NCBI RefSeq assembly: GCF_021134715.1
Contig: NC_060023.1
Location: forward strand, 11,160,001 to 11,224,000
DNA length: 64,000 nt
DNA from: Daphnia pulex
Taxonomy: Eukaryota; Arthropoda; Branchiopoda; Diplostraca; Daphniidae
Direction: 5' to 3'
The position numbers were made by a program, and so were the translations under genes. Below, in pieces: positions 37,401-47,678 of this stretch. The notes beneath the pieces were generated by a model. It had not been told where the DNA came from. It made no database searches and saw only the letters and a program-made list of their open reading frames with translations. Position 1 is the first letter of the stretch. The number at the start of each line of letters is the position of its first letter.

Positions 37401-38587
37401 ACCAACTGCAGTTGCACTTCAGTGATTGTAAGTTGAATTTCGACTGGAATAAATTAATCACAAGTCCTTACAAGTATTTGTTGGCATTTAGGATTCGGTG
37501 GGCACTTGCATCCCTCTCGGATTCGAACAAATTTGTTCGAGTCAATGTCCTGGCGCCATTTGCAAATTCTTCGAGACGGGTGGAAACTTTTACGTGACTG
37601 TCCTTCAGATCTACAACCTTTTTGGTCTGTTTTGGGGTCTCTTCTTCGTTTCTGCTTTGTCTGAAATGGTGCTGGCCGGCGCCTTTGCGTCCTGGTACTG
37701 GGCATTCGACAAATCTCGCGACGTGCCATTCTACTCCTTGACTAACAGTTTCTTCAGGACCATTTTGTAATTTCACATTTTTCCTTTTTTTTTATTCGGT
37801 TCTCATTTTTAAACTATGTTTTTTTTTTAATGGCTTAAAGTTACCATATGGGGACCGTCGCCTTTGGCTCTCTGATCATCGCCATCATCCGTTCCGTCCG
37901 CGTTTTACTGGAATACCTCGACCGAAAAGTGCGTGAATACTCGGACACTTCCTGCAGCCGTGCCATGATGTGTCTATGCAAATGCTGTTTCTGGTAAGCA
38001 TTTATTCCCTAAATTTATTACTAAATCGTTAAAACATTTTGGGCTTTATTTACAGGATGTTGGAAAAATTCATGCGATTTGTCAACCGCAACGCGTACGT
38101 ACTGTGCGCCATCAATGGCACGGGTTTCTGCGAATCAGCTTCGGAGGCTTTCTCCCTTCTCTTACGTAACGTCGTTCGAGTCGCCGTCTTGGACAAAGTG
38201 ACGGATTTCCTGTTGTTTATCGGCCGTCTCGTTATCGTCACATCTGTGGGCATACTGTCCTTTTACGTCTTCACCAACCGGATTCATTACATCAACGAAT
38301 ATCTGCCGCCCACCCACTACTACATGGTGCCAATTATCACCACCGTGTTGGGAGCCTACTTCATATCCGGTCTGTTTTTCAGCGTCTACGCCATGGCGAT
38401 CGACACCATCTTTATCTGTTTTCGTAAGTTTTGTGTTGATTAACTTTATTGCTCAATTCTTTAATACAATTTCTTTCTTTTTTTTTCTACAGTACAAGAT
38501 ACAGAAATGAACGACGGGTCGCCGGAAAAGCCGTTTTACATGTCCCAGGAGTTAATGGAAATTCTTGGTAAGAAGAACAAGTCGTAA
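34439..38587 (+). CDS. Ctl2: choline transporter-like protein (SLC44/CTL2 type)
   Basis: Twelve exons: 34439-34451, 35149-35265, 35469-35632, 35703-35883, one of 36026-36165 or 36398-36543, 36703-36868, 36939-37173, 37247-37427, 37492-37766, 37841-37993, 38056-38423 and 38493-38587, giving 695 or 697 aa. The N-terminus is short and cytosolic (HRGPVKNRSCTDIF), then membrane segment 1, a large Cys-containing extracellular loop, and about nine more membrane segments. Signatures are RNRIRIAIALIGHASKAV, AGAFASWYWAFDKSRDVP, YHMGTVAFG, LEKFMRFVNRNAYV, VAVLDKVTDFLLF and the end MEILGKKNKS. The length matches human SLC44A2. Family members transport choline or ethanolamine. The start uses a 13-nt coding first exon, supported by phase and a gtaagt donor; other first exons are possible. 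Confidence 0.92.
36026..36165 (+). other. Ctl2: CTL alternative loop exon 5a
   Basis: 140-nt exon, phase 1 in and phase 0 out, starting IAGHCLPILTVDLKK and ending LLDLTK. It belongs to the first extracellular loop and contains no N-X-S/T sequon. Acceptor aaaatag, donor gtttgc. Confidence 0.85.
36398..36543 (+). other. Ctl2: CTL alternative loop exon 5b
   Basis: 146-nt exon with the same phases as 5a, starting IAGRCIPSLTNMT and ending QLLSAGQ. It carries two N-glycosylation sequons (NMT, NGT). Joining both 5a and 5b would shift the frame, so only one can be used per functional mRNA. Confidence 0.88.
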
Positions 38588-39043
38588 GCGAAACCAGTTT
38601 TGTACCTTTTCTTCCTCCGTTTTTTTTTGTTCGTTTCTTTTGATAAATTCACATCGCACATTAATTTTTGCATAAAAAATGTTACCGAGTTAACTCGTGT
38701 TGATTGGGAGAAATGAGCACTGATGTATGCCTTTCTTCTGCCTTAAACTGTTGGCCGTGTGTTTTCCTTATTGTATTCTTCTATGGGCGAATTGTTTTGA
38801 TACTGTTGTCGCCATGTGTTTCATGAGTTATCCGAAGTGCCATAATCTCCTGGTTGTTCTTTTGGTTCATTTTCACTCCACGTCTTAAAATACAATCAAA
38901 TTTTTTGCCAAGGTTTGGTTAGTTTGTGATTGTTTATTGACATTCAGAGGCAACTTTGATCTTTTACCTATTCCTTTCCGTTTCTACGAGTGACCTACTC
39001 TAAAATATTTTGCTATCAAACTCAACGCATGGGCATGGTGGAA
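38588..39043. other. CTL 3' UTR and junction with the palindrome
   Basis: AT-rich sequence after the CTL stop. No perfect AATAAA was found. It ends where the left arm of the palindrome begins; no target-site duplication or terminal motif was seen at the junction. Confidence 0.5.
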
Positions 39044-40656
39044 ATTCAAGAAAGAAAGATAGCAGTTTTGTATTATTCAACATGATTTTAAAAAACTCCA
39101 AAACTTGCATTTATTGTCTAGTTAGAAAGATTACCGCTAGATGCGTTGTTGTGTCATGCGTGGAAAAAGCTTCTGCTCTGCAGGCTGCAGCAGTTGCATG
39201 GCTCAGAGAACAATATAAACAAGAAAAGCAAGAATAATTTAAATTAACAAGAACAGTTCCTGAAGATGAATCAGTTAGTTTTGCCATCGCCAAAATTATT
39301 TCAAAAACGAATTGCTAATAATGTGAGTGTTACGATGAGTGAAGAGCAGTTTTTAGCTGCGAATGAAGTCGTGCCGATATCTACACCAGTTCACCAAAAG
39401 AAGATGTTGTGTCATTTTTCGAATCCGTTTCTGGCAGTCCAACAAAGAGCAAGAAAAACAATAAAAGATAAAGTCTTTCACTAGAGTCAAAGCGAATTCA
39501 ACTAGTCCTAACGTGAGGAGCATTGCAATTTTAATTACCCAGTTAAATTATTCAAATCCTTTTTCGATAGTTGATGTCTGATGTCACTGATATCTCAGAA
39601 CCTGAAGTATTATTATGAAATATTAATTATCTTCCTTGACACCAGAGATTCCACAAGTGTCTTGGTAGATAATGCTGTCAACTATATGGGGAACCTAGTG
39701 GAGATATTGTGGTAAGTGCTGATTGTGAAAACAAGTTGTTCTGTGCTAGAATAGAGTTTATGTTGGCTGCATTGGGATGACCTCCGAGATGAAATGATAC
39801 ATCCAAGATCCAACCTCTTCTGTTGAACCCCTAGCTCCTTGAGCAGTCTCGCCGACAATCAATAATGCAATGCCTGTATGCCCATTAAACATCGCTGCCT
39901 TCAAGTTGGTGACGTAGTGGCTTGTCATCATTGTTTGAAAACCATGTGTTTTTATTTTGTTTTATCTTCCCTTTATTTATGGTCTTGAGTTAATTATAGG
40001 ATTCTGTTAGTTAAACGTGTACGAACACAAATTCTAAATCGATTTTCCGAGGAAATGTTTCGTTAATTTAATGATTAAGTAGTTCCGAAAGGTGACCAGT
40101 ATCATGTAATGAGAAAACGACCTTGAAATAAATGGTGATTATTAAAAAGCTAATTGCTTGGAATTTATATATGATCAGAGTCATTTTCATATGGAGGCGA
40201 GATTAGAGTTTGTTACTATTGCTCAATCAACAATTAAACAAAATAATAGGAGATTAAAAAACCATTTTCTGTATTGATTTGTATGTTTGACTAAAAAATA
40301 ATCTATCAATATTATTTCCTTTGAATTTGGTTGAAGGTCACAAGAAACATTACGTAAAACTGGCATGCGGTGGTGAAGAGGTTGGGTGAGAATGACACGT
40401 GTTACATCATTATTAAGCAGGTACAAACCATTTGGTATTCATTTTGATTTTTGGTTTTTGTAGACCCATCCCTAGCAACGTCAACCAAAAGAAGGAAAAG
40501 CCAGTTTGCATTTCCTTCAATCGAAGGTCATAGAGATCAATAAGTAAAACGTGTCATGCAGCGGTGTAGAGGTTGGGTGAGAACGGGAAGTTTTGCATCA
40601 TTATTAAGAAGGTAAAATAACCGCAAGGCTTAAGAGGAAGGGTGATCAGAAAATCG

Positions 40657-40693
40657 TATAAAACGAGAGAGAAAAGGCGAAGGTAAATCAGTT
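40657..40693 (+). promoter_or_regulatory. TATA box and initiator of left tyrosine-rich gene
   Basis: TATAAAA at 40657-40663 is followed 31 bases later by TCAGTT at 40688-40693, the arthropod initiator at canonical spacing. The ATG of the small secreted protein lies about 60 bases further on. The mirror copy is at 47642-47678. Confidence 0.75.
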
Positions 40694-40750
40694 GAGGGAG
40701 CATCTCCGACACGGCAACAACTGCAGAGCTCTGTCTGTCAGTTCGCATCT

Positions 40751-41142
40751 ATGGGTAAATATTCTGTCTTTTACAAAGAGTGTGGTATATCAATCCTTCT
40801 TTTGTTTATGTGTGCTTGTTATAATGTAATATTTATATTTAAATTTATAATTGTCTAGTAAACTGTGGCGTCGTGCTGCTGTTGTGTGTTGAATCATTAA
40901 TGGCTGGGTCGACCACTGGTGTACCGATGTCTTCTTGGTATGGCGGATACCAAACCGCAACGCCACCGCCTTACTACCCAAAAGCAACTTACGCAACGAC
41001 CAGTTTCTGCACCGAGGTCTTCAAGTACTACACCACTAAAGCACCGGAGTTTTATAGCACAACTTACGCTGCCCCGAGCCACTACACTGAGGCCCTGAAG
41101 TTTTACTCTGCCCCGAGTTACTACACCACCAAGGCGACGTAG
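40751..41142 (+). CDS. small secreted tyrosine-rich (YYT-repeat) protein, left copy
   Basis: Two exons: 40751-40754 (ATGG) and 40859-41142, giving 95 aa. The N-terminus MVNCGVVLLLCVESLMAG looks like a signal peptide. The mature part has repeated Y-Y-T motifs with T/A/P/K spacers (FKYYTTKAPEFY, SHYTEALKFY, SYYTTKAT). Similar Tyr/Thr-rich repeat proteins are, as I recall, abundant in Daphnia, but I can name no function; cuticle or extracellular matrix is a guess. The promoter and splice sites look intact. The repeat array continues beyond the stop in shifted frames, so the gene may be a shortened form of a longer ancestor. Transcription points toward the palindrome centre. Confidence 0.6.
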
Positions 41143-41730
41143 CATGACTAAGCATGCTGCCCCATCCTACTACACCGAAGCTCCTAAGTATTACTCTTTT
41201 CTCATCTACTTATTGCACGGATTTTCCTAAATACTACTCTGTTCCCAGCTGCTACACCGAGACTCTCGCTGATTACTACACCGAAGCGGCAAAGTACTAC
41301 TCTGCCCCGATCTACACAACCACAACTGAGGCGGCCAAGTATTACGCTGCCCCGACTCACTGCACAGAAGCTGCTCTTTCGTACTACGTTGAACAGAAAT
41401 ACTACACCGATGCTCCAGTTCACTACACCACGGCCTACGCTACACCACGGCCTACGCTACACCACGGCCTACACTACACCGCAGCCTCCAAATACTACAC
41501 CGAAGACGCCGCCTACAACAACGTATGCTGCCTAGTTTACTACACCGAGGCTCCCAAGTACTACATCACTAAGGCGTCGGAATTCTACACGTCTATGTAT
41601 GCTGCCCCTGCCTACTCCACCGAGGCCCCGTATTACTACAACACTGAAGCGCTCAAGCACTACACTACAACCTGCGATGCCCCGAGCTGCTACACCTACG
41701 TCCCGGAGTATTACTGTGCGTAAAAGGAGT
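41143..41730 (+). pseudogene. degenerate continuation of YYT-repeat array, left unit 1
   Basis: Downstream of the TAG at 41142 the repeat coding continues in another frame (SYYTEAPKYY, then after a frame change FPKYYSVPSCYTE through VPEYYCA, stop near 41723). Several frame changes separate recognisable repeat blocks. No splice arrangement that restores one frame was evident, so this looks like decay of a longer repeat gene. Confidence 0.5.
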
Positions 41731-41811
41731 CGTAAGAAAAAAGAAGTGCCCGAACTGCAGTGCCCTATCTGTCACCAACTGCATTCCTCATCGTGTAACC
41801 GAATCGCAATT

Positions 41812-42566
41812 ATGGGTAAATATTCTTTTTCTGTTTGTTAATATGCCTGTTAATATTTAATATTAATGTTTCAATTTATTCACTGTTTAGTCAAGTATGG
41901 CGTCGTGCTGCTGTTGGGTGTTGTATCGTTGATGGCTGGGTTGACTGCTGGTGTAGCTATGTGTCCTTGGTATGGCGGAAACTGAACCGCAACGCCGCCG
42001 CCTTCCTACACAACTAACGCAACAACCAGTTCCTGCGCCGATGTCTTCAAGTACTACACCACTAAAGCACCGGAGTTTTATAGCACAACTTACGCTGCCC
42101 CGAGCCACTACACTGACGCCATGAAGTTTTACTCTGCCCCGAGTTACTACACCACCAAGGCGACGTAGCATGACTAAGCATGCTGCCCCATCCTACTACA
42201 CCGAGGCTTCTAAGTATTACTCTGTTCTCAGCTACTTATTGCACCGATTTTCCTAAATGCTACTCTGCTCCCAGCTGCTACACCGAGGCTCCCGCTGATT
42301 TCTCCACCAAGACGGTCGAATACTACACCGAAGCGGCAAAGTACTTTTCTGCCCCGATCTACACAACCACAACTGAGGCGGCCAAGTATTACGCAGTCCC
42401 GACTTGCTACACACAGGCCGCTCTTTCGTGCTACGTTGAACAGAAATACTACAGTGATGCTCCAGTCTACTACACCACGACCCACGCAACACCTAGCTTC
42501 AACACCGCAGCCCCCAAGTACTACACCGAAGAAGCCGCCTATTACACAACTACGTACGCTGCCTAG
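41812..42566 (+). pseudogene. YYT-repeat pseudogene, left unit 2
   Basis: Tandem paralogue of unit 1 with the same ATGG first exon (41812-41815) and second exon from 41891. The signal-peptide stretch VKYGVVLLLGVVSLMAGLTAG is intact. A TGA at 41983-41985 follows WYGGN, where unit 1 reads WYGGYQ, so only about 32 codons are translatable. Repeat coding continues after it with a second stop and frame changes up to 42566. Confidence 0.65.
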
Positions 42567-44100
42567 TTTACTACATCGACGAATTTAAGTATTGCCCTGC
42601 TCCAAACTACCAAACTTAGGTTCATATGTATTGCAATTTTCATGACTATCACCACTGCTCCGACCTACCTAAGTTCTGAAGTATTTCTCTGTATTTGTGA
42701 AGATTGCTGAAATACAAGATTGATTTTTAAATCACAAGTGCATGTTTCTATTTTCTCCTTAAATACCTTCTCCTGCTGACAATTGCATGATGTGAGAAAA
42801 TATTTCTGAGTGATGTAAACTTACAAATAATTGATCTTGCCAAATACACTGATAGAAATTCAAACTCTTACATTTCAATAATATTTAAACTCTTCCCTTT
42901 TTATAAAGATGAACAACTAATTTTTCAAAAATTCAAAGTTCACCACCTATTATTTTCTGCTAAGTCCAGACTTTTGTTTTTGAAAAAAAATTTAAAAAAA
43001 TTCCCCTTACACGAAATTTTAAAAAATTTATTGCGAAAAAGATTGATACGAATATTTTATTGCATACAAAATTTATTTTTATAACATTTCAATATACATC
43101 ATATACATTTTTCCTGTGGCCCCCAGGGGGGGGGGGCCTGTCGCTTTCTCTACCGCGATAATAACATGATGCAAGTTATATGCAAGTTATTATTTGTTTG
43201 GTGCAGAAAGCTTATTTTATCTAGCAGTTCTCGACTGTTTCAAACCTGACATTGATCAGGTTGCCTCAGTCGTATACTGCATGATTGAATGAAAACTCGA
43301 AACACAACAGATCAAAATTTTAAAGCAGCATCACGAAATATCACTGGCAGAGCAATTTCATATGGCATGGATGAAAACACAAACACAACAATTTTTAAAT
43401 CAGGAACCCAGATGCAACAGCTCAGCTACAACGGCACAGCAACTTCTGGATTACACTGCAACTGCATGCTGCATACAAAGGCTCAATCTGTCTTCGTCAC
43501 ACCTTTCACCATTTGGCTGCAACAAGGTAACCACCAGCGTTAAAGAAATGTTTGTTATACCTGTTCAAGAAAAGAAAATTAGTTTCGAGAAACACAACTG
43601 TGTACATATGCATACTCATTATAACAAAAGAATACAAAGAGTAACAGAAGACTACGCAGCCTAACATAATAACTTTGACATCTGATTCAAACTTTCTATA
43701 GAAGCAGAGCAAATCGGTCTACTCTCTAGTCATGTTAACTAAATCTGTAGTACTTTAGCAAGACATTTGATCAAAATAATTACTTTTCTCTGTTGCATGA
43801 GATGAGACGTACGCCTAAGAAGAGGCAGCGAGACACACGAGGCACGCCATTTCGGAAATGTACAGGCACTTCCAAGTCTGAGTTGAATGATTTGGCAAAT
43901 TAGTTTCTACATCACCTGTAAATTTTCACATCAACATTTTACATTCAATAACAATAGAAAATTAACAATAAATACCTTTTAATTTTCATCGTGAGGAGCG
44001 TGACAGCCAACAACCTACTTCATCTGCGTCTTGGAACAAAATGGCCGCTAACCGTCGCTGAAGAGAAGACACTCGCGCTACCTGGTGAATATCATTCATC
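42567..44100. other. inner part of left palindrome arm
   Basis: AT-rich; contains the G homopolymer at 43126-43136 and several open frames below 105 codons with no recognised domain. The last ~120 bases before the spacer are GC-richer and hold caaaatggccgc (44037-44048), a YY1/Pho-like core. Confidence 0.5.
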
Positions 44101-44235
44101 ATTCATAAGTATTTTTCTGAATGTTAAACACGAGCAGTAGGTAACCGTTAACTTTAGTTTATTGGATGAATTTTGGAATATTTATTGACATATTTCCTTT
44201 AGATTCTACATGACTAACTGCTAACTAAATATGTG
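44101..44235. other. central spacer of the palindrome
   Basis: 135 bp of unpaired AT-rich sequence between the arms. Arm identity stops at the shared atatcattcatc, after which left and right sequences differ. No coding or structural signal of its own was seen. Confidence 0.9.
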
Positions 44236-45768
44236 GATGAATGATATCCACCAGGTAGCGCGAGTGTCTTCTCTTCAGCGACGGTTAGCGGCCATTTTGT
44301 TCCAAGACGCAGATGAAGTAGGTTGTTGGCTGTCACGCTCCTCACGATGAAAATTAAAAGGTATTTATTGTTAATTTTCTATTGTTATTGAATGTAAAAT
44401 GTTGATGTGAAAATTTACAGGTGATGTAGAAACTAATTTGCCAAATCATTCAACTCAGACTTGGAAGTGCCTGTACATTTCCGAAATGGCGTGCCTCGTG
44501 TGTCTCGCTGCCTCTTCTTAGGCGTACGTCTCATCTCATGCAACAGAGAAAAGTAATTATTTTGATCAAATGTCTTGCTAAAGTACTACAGATTTAGTTA
44601 ACATGACTAGAGAGTAGACCGATTTGCTCTGCTTCTATAGAAAGTTTGAATCAGATGTCAAAGTTATTATGTTAGGCTGCGTAGTCTTCTGTTACTCTTT
44701 GTATTCTTTTGTTATAATGAGTATGCATATGTACACAGTTGTGTTTCTCGAAACTAATTTTCTTTTCTTGAACAGGTATAACAAACATTTCTTTAACGCT
44801 GGTGGTTACCTTGTTGCAGCCAAATGGTGAAAGGTGTGACGAAGACAGATTGAGCCTTTGTATGCAGCATGCAGTTGCAGTGTAATCCAGAAGTTGCTGT
44901 GCCGTTGTAGCTGAGCTGTTGCATCTGGGTTCCTGATTTAAAAATTGTTGTGTTTGTGTTTTCATCCATGCCATATGAAATTGCTCTGCCAGTGATATTT
45001 CGTGATGCTGCTTTAAAATTTTGATCTGTTGTGTTTCGAGTTTTCATTCAATCATGCAGTATACGACTGAGGCAACCTGATCAATGTCAGGTTTGAAACA
45101 GTCGAGAACTGCTAGATAAAATAAGCTTTCTGCACCAAACAAATAATAACTTGCATATAACTTGCATCATGTTATTATCGCGGTAGAGAAAGCGACAGGC
45201 CCCCCCCCCTGGGGGCCACAGGAAAAATGTATATGATGTATATTGAAATGTTATAAAAATAAATTTTGTATGCAATAAAATATTCGTATCAATCTTTTTC
45301 GCAATAAATTTTTTAAAATTTCGTGTAAGGGGAATTTTTTTAAATTTTTTTTCAAAAACAAAAGTCTGGACTTAGCAGAAAATAATAGGTGGTGAACTTT
45401 GAATTTTTGAAAAATTAGTTGTTCATCTTTATAAAAAGGGAAGAGTTTAAATATTATTGAAATGTAAGAGTTTGAATTTCTATCAGTGTATTTGGCAAGA
45501 TCAATTATTTGTAAGTTTACATCACTCAGAAATATTTTCTCACATCATGCAATTGTCAGCAGGAGAAGGTATTTAAGGAGAAAATAGAAACATGCACTTG
45601 TGATTTAAAAATCAATCTTGTATTTCAGCAATCTTCACAAATACAGAGAAATACTTCAGAACTTAGGTAGGTCGGAGCAGTGGTGATAGTCATGAAAATT
45701 GCAATACATATGAACCTAAGTTTGGTAGTTTGGAGCAGGGCAATACTTAAATTCGTCGATGTAGTAAA

Positions 45769-46523
45769 CTAGGCAGCGTACGTAGTTGTGTAATAGGCGG
45801 CTTCTTCGGTGTAGTACTTGGGGGCTGCGGTGTTGAAGCTAGGTGTTGCGTGGGTCGTGGTGTAGTAGACTGGAGCATCACTGTAGTATTTCTGTTCAAC
45901 GTAGCACGAAAGAGCGGCCTGTGTGTAGCAAGTCGGGACTGCGTAATACTTGGCCGCCTCAGTTGTGGTTGTGTAGATCGGGGCAGAAAAGTACTTTGCC
46001 GCTTCGGTGTAGTATTCGACCGTCTTGGTGGAGAAATCAGCGGGAGCCTCGGTGTAGCAGCTGGGAGCAGAGTAGCATTTAGGAAAATCGGTGCAATAAG
46101 TAGCTGAGAACAGAGTAATACTTAGAAGCCTCGGTGTAGTAGGATGTGGCAGCATGCTTAGTCATGCTACGTCGCCTTGGTGGTGTAGTAACTCGGGGCA
46201 GAGTAAAACTTCATGGCGTCAGTGTAGTGGCTCGGGGCAGCGTAAGTTGTGCTATAAAACTCCGGTGCTTTAGTGGTGTAGTACTTGAAGACATCGGCGC
46301 AGGAACTGGTTGTTGCGTTAGTTGTGTAGGAAGGCGGCGGCGTTGCGGTTCAGTTTCCGCCATACCAAGGACACATAGCTACACCAGCAGTCAACCCAGC
46401 CATCAACGATACAACACCCAACAGCAGCACGACGCCATACTTGACTAAACAGTGAATAAATTGAAACATTAATATTAAATATTAACAGGCATATTAACAA
46501 ACAGAAAAAGAATATTTACCCAT
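45769..46523 (-). pseudogene. YYT-repeat pseudogene, right unit 2
   Basis: Mirror of 41812-42566, including the same premature stop (46350-46352) and the same later frame changes. All lesions are shared with the left copy, so they predate the copying event or were spread by conversion. Confidence 0.65.
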
Positions 46524-46604
46524 AATTGCGATTCGGTTACACGATGAGGAATGCAGTTGGTGACAGATAGGGCACTGCAGTTCGGGCACTTCTTTTTTCT
46601 TACG

Positions 46605-47192
46605 ACTCCTTTTACGCACAGTAATACTCCGGGACGTAGGTGTAGCAGCTCGGGGCATCGCAGGTTGTAGTGTAGTGCTTGAGCGCTTCAGTGTTGTAGT
46701 AATACGGGGCCTCGGTGGAGTAGGCAGGGGCAGCATACATAGACGTGTAGAATTCCGACGCCTTAGTGATGTAGTACTTGGGAGCCTCGGTGTAGTAAAC
46801 TAGGCAGCATACGTTGTTGTAGGCGGCGTCTTCGGTGTAGTATTTGGAGGCTGCGGTGTAGTGTAGGCCGTGGTGTAGCGTAGGCCGTGGTGTAGCGTAG
46901 GCCGTGGTGTAGTGAACTGGAGCATCGGTGTAGTATTTCTGTTCAACGTAGTACGAAAGAGCAGCTTCTGTGCAGTGAGTCGGGGCAGCGTAATACTTGG
47001 CCGCCTCAGTTGTGGTTGTGTAGATCGGGGCAGAGTAGTACTTTGCCGCTTCGGTGTAGTAATCAGCGAGAGTCTCGGTGTAGCAGCTGGGAACAGAGTA
47101 GTATTTAGGAAAATCCGTGCAATAAGTAGATGAGAAAAGAGTAATACTTAGGAGCTTCGGTGTAGTAGGATGGGGCAGCATGCTTAGTCATG
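46605..47192 (-). pseudogene. degenerate continuation of YYT-repeat array, right unit 1
   Basis: Mirror of 41143-41730 with the same frame changes between repeat blocks. Confidence 0.5.
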
Positions 47193-47584
47193 CTACGTCG
47201 CCTTGGTGGTGTAGTAACTCGGGGCAGAGTAAAACTTCAGGGCCTCAGTGTAGTGGCTCGGGGCAGCGTAAGTTGTGCTATAAAACTCCGGTGCTTTAGT
47301 GGTGTAGTACTTGAAGACCTCGGTGCAGAAACTGGTCGTTGCGTAAGTTGCTTTTGGGTAGTAAGGCGGTGGCGTTGCGGTTTGGTATCCGCCATACCAA
47401 GAAGACATCGGTACACCAGTGGTCGACCCAGCCATTAATGATTCAACACACAACAGCAGCACGACGCCACAGTTTACTAGACAATTATAAATTTAAATAT
47501 AAATATTACATTATAACAAGCACACATAAACAAAAGAAGGATTGATATACCACACTCTTTGTAAAAGACAGAATATTTACCCAT
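47193..47584 (-). CDS. small secreted tyrosine-rich (YYT-repeat) protein, right copy
   Basis: Mirror of the 95-aa gene in the left arm, encoding an identical protein: exon 1 at 47584-47581, exon 2 at 47476-47193. It has the same signal peptide and TATA/Inr promoter (TATA at 47672-47678, initiator at 47642-47647, minus strand). It is transcribed toward the palindrome centre, convergent with the left copy. Confidence 0.6.
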
Positions 47585-47641
47585 AGATGCGAACTGACAG
47601 ACAGAGCTCTGCAGTTGTTGCCGTGTCGGAGATGCTCCCTC

Positions 47642-47678
47642 AACTGATTTACCTTCGCCTTTTCTCTCTCGTTTTATA
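47642..47678 (-). promoter_or_regulatory. TATA box and initiator of right tyrosine-rich gene
   Basis: Reverse-complement copy of the left-arm promoter: TATAAAA followed 31 bases later by TCAGTT on the minus strand. Confidence 0.75.

Larger units (their letters stand above)
39044..44100. repeat. left arm of a large palindrome
   Basis: Each base at x in the left arm pairs with a base at about 88336 minus x in the right arm. The offset is 88336 next to the spacer, 88335 after a one-base difference in a G/C homopolymer (11 G at 43126-43136 versus 10 C on the right), and 88343 beyond an 8-bp indel near 39690. Mirrored open frames between about 40220 and 43710 translate identically in the two arms. 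Substitutions appear only in the outer part, for example 39332-39333 and several between 39262 and 39292. Confidence 0.95.

Noticed and set aside
39266-39484. 72-codon frame in the outer left arm, nearly repeated in the right arm
   Set aside because: Its two copies differ by only two substitutions in the protein, but it has no recognised domain and no supported splice context. Kept only as a note.
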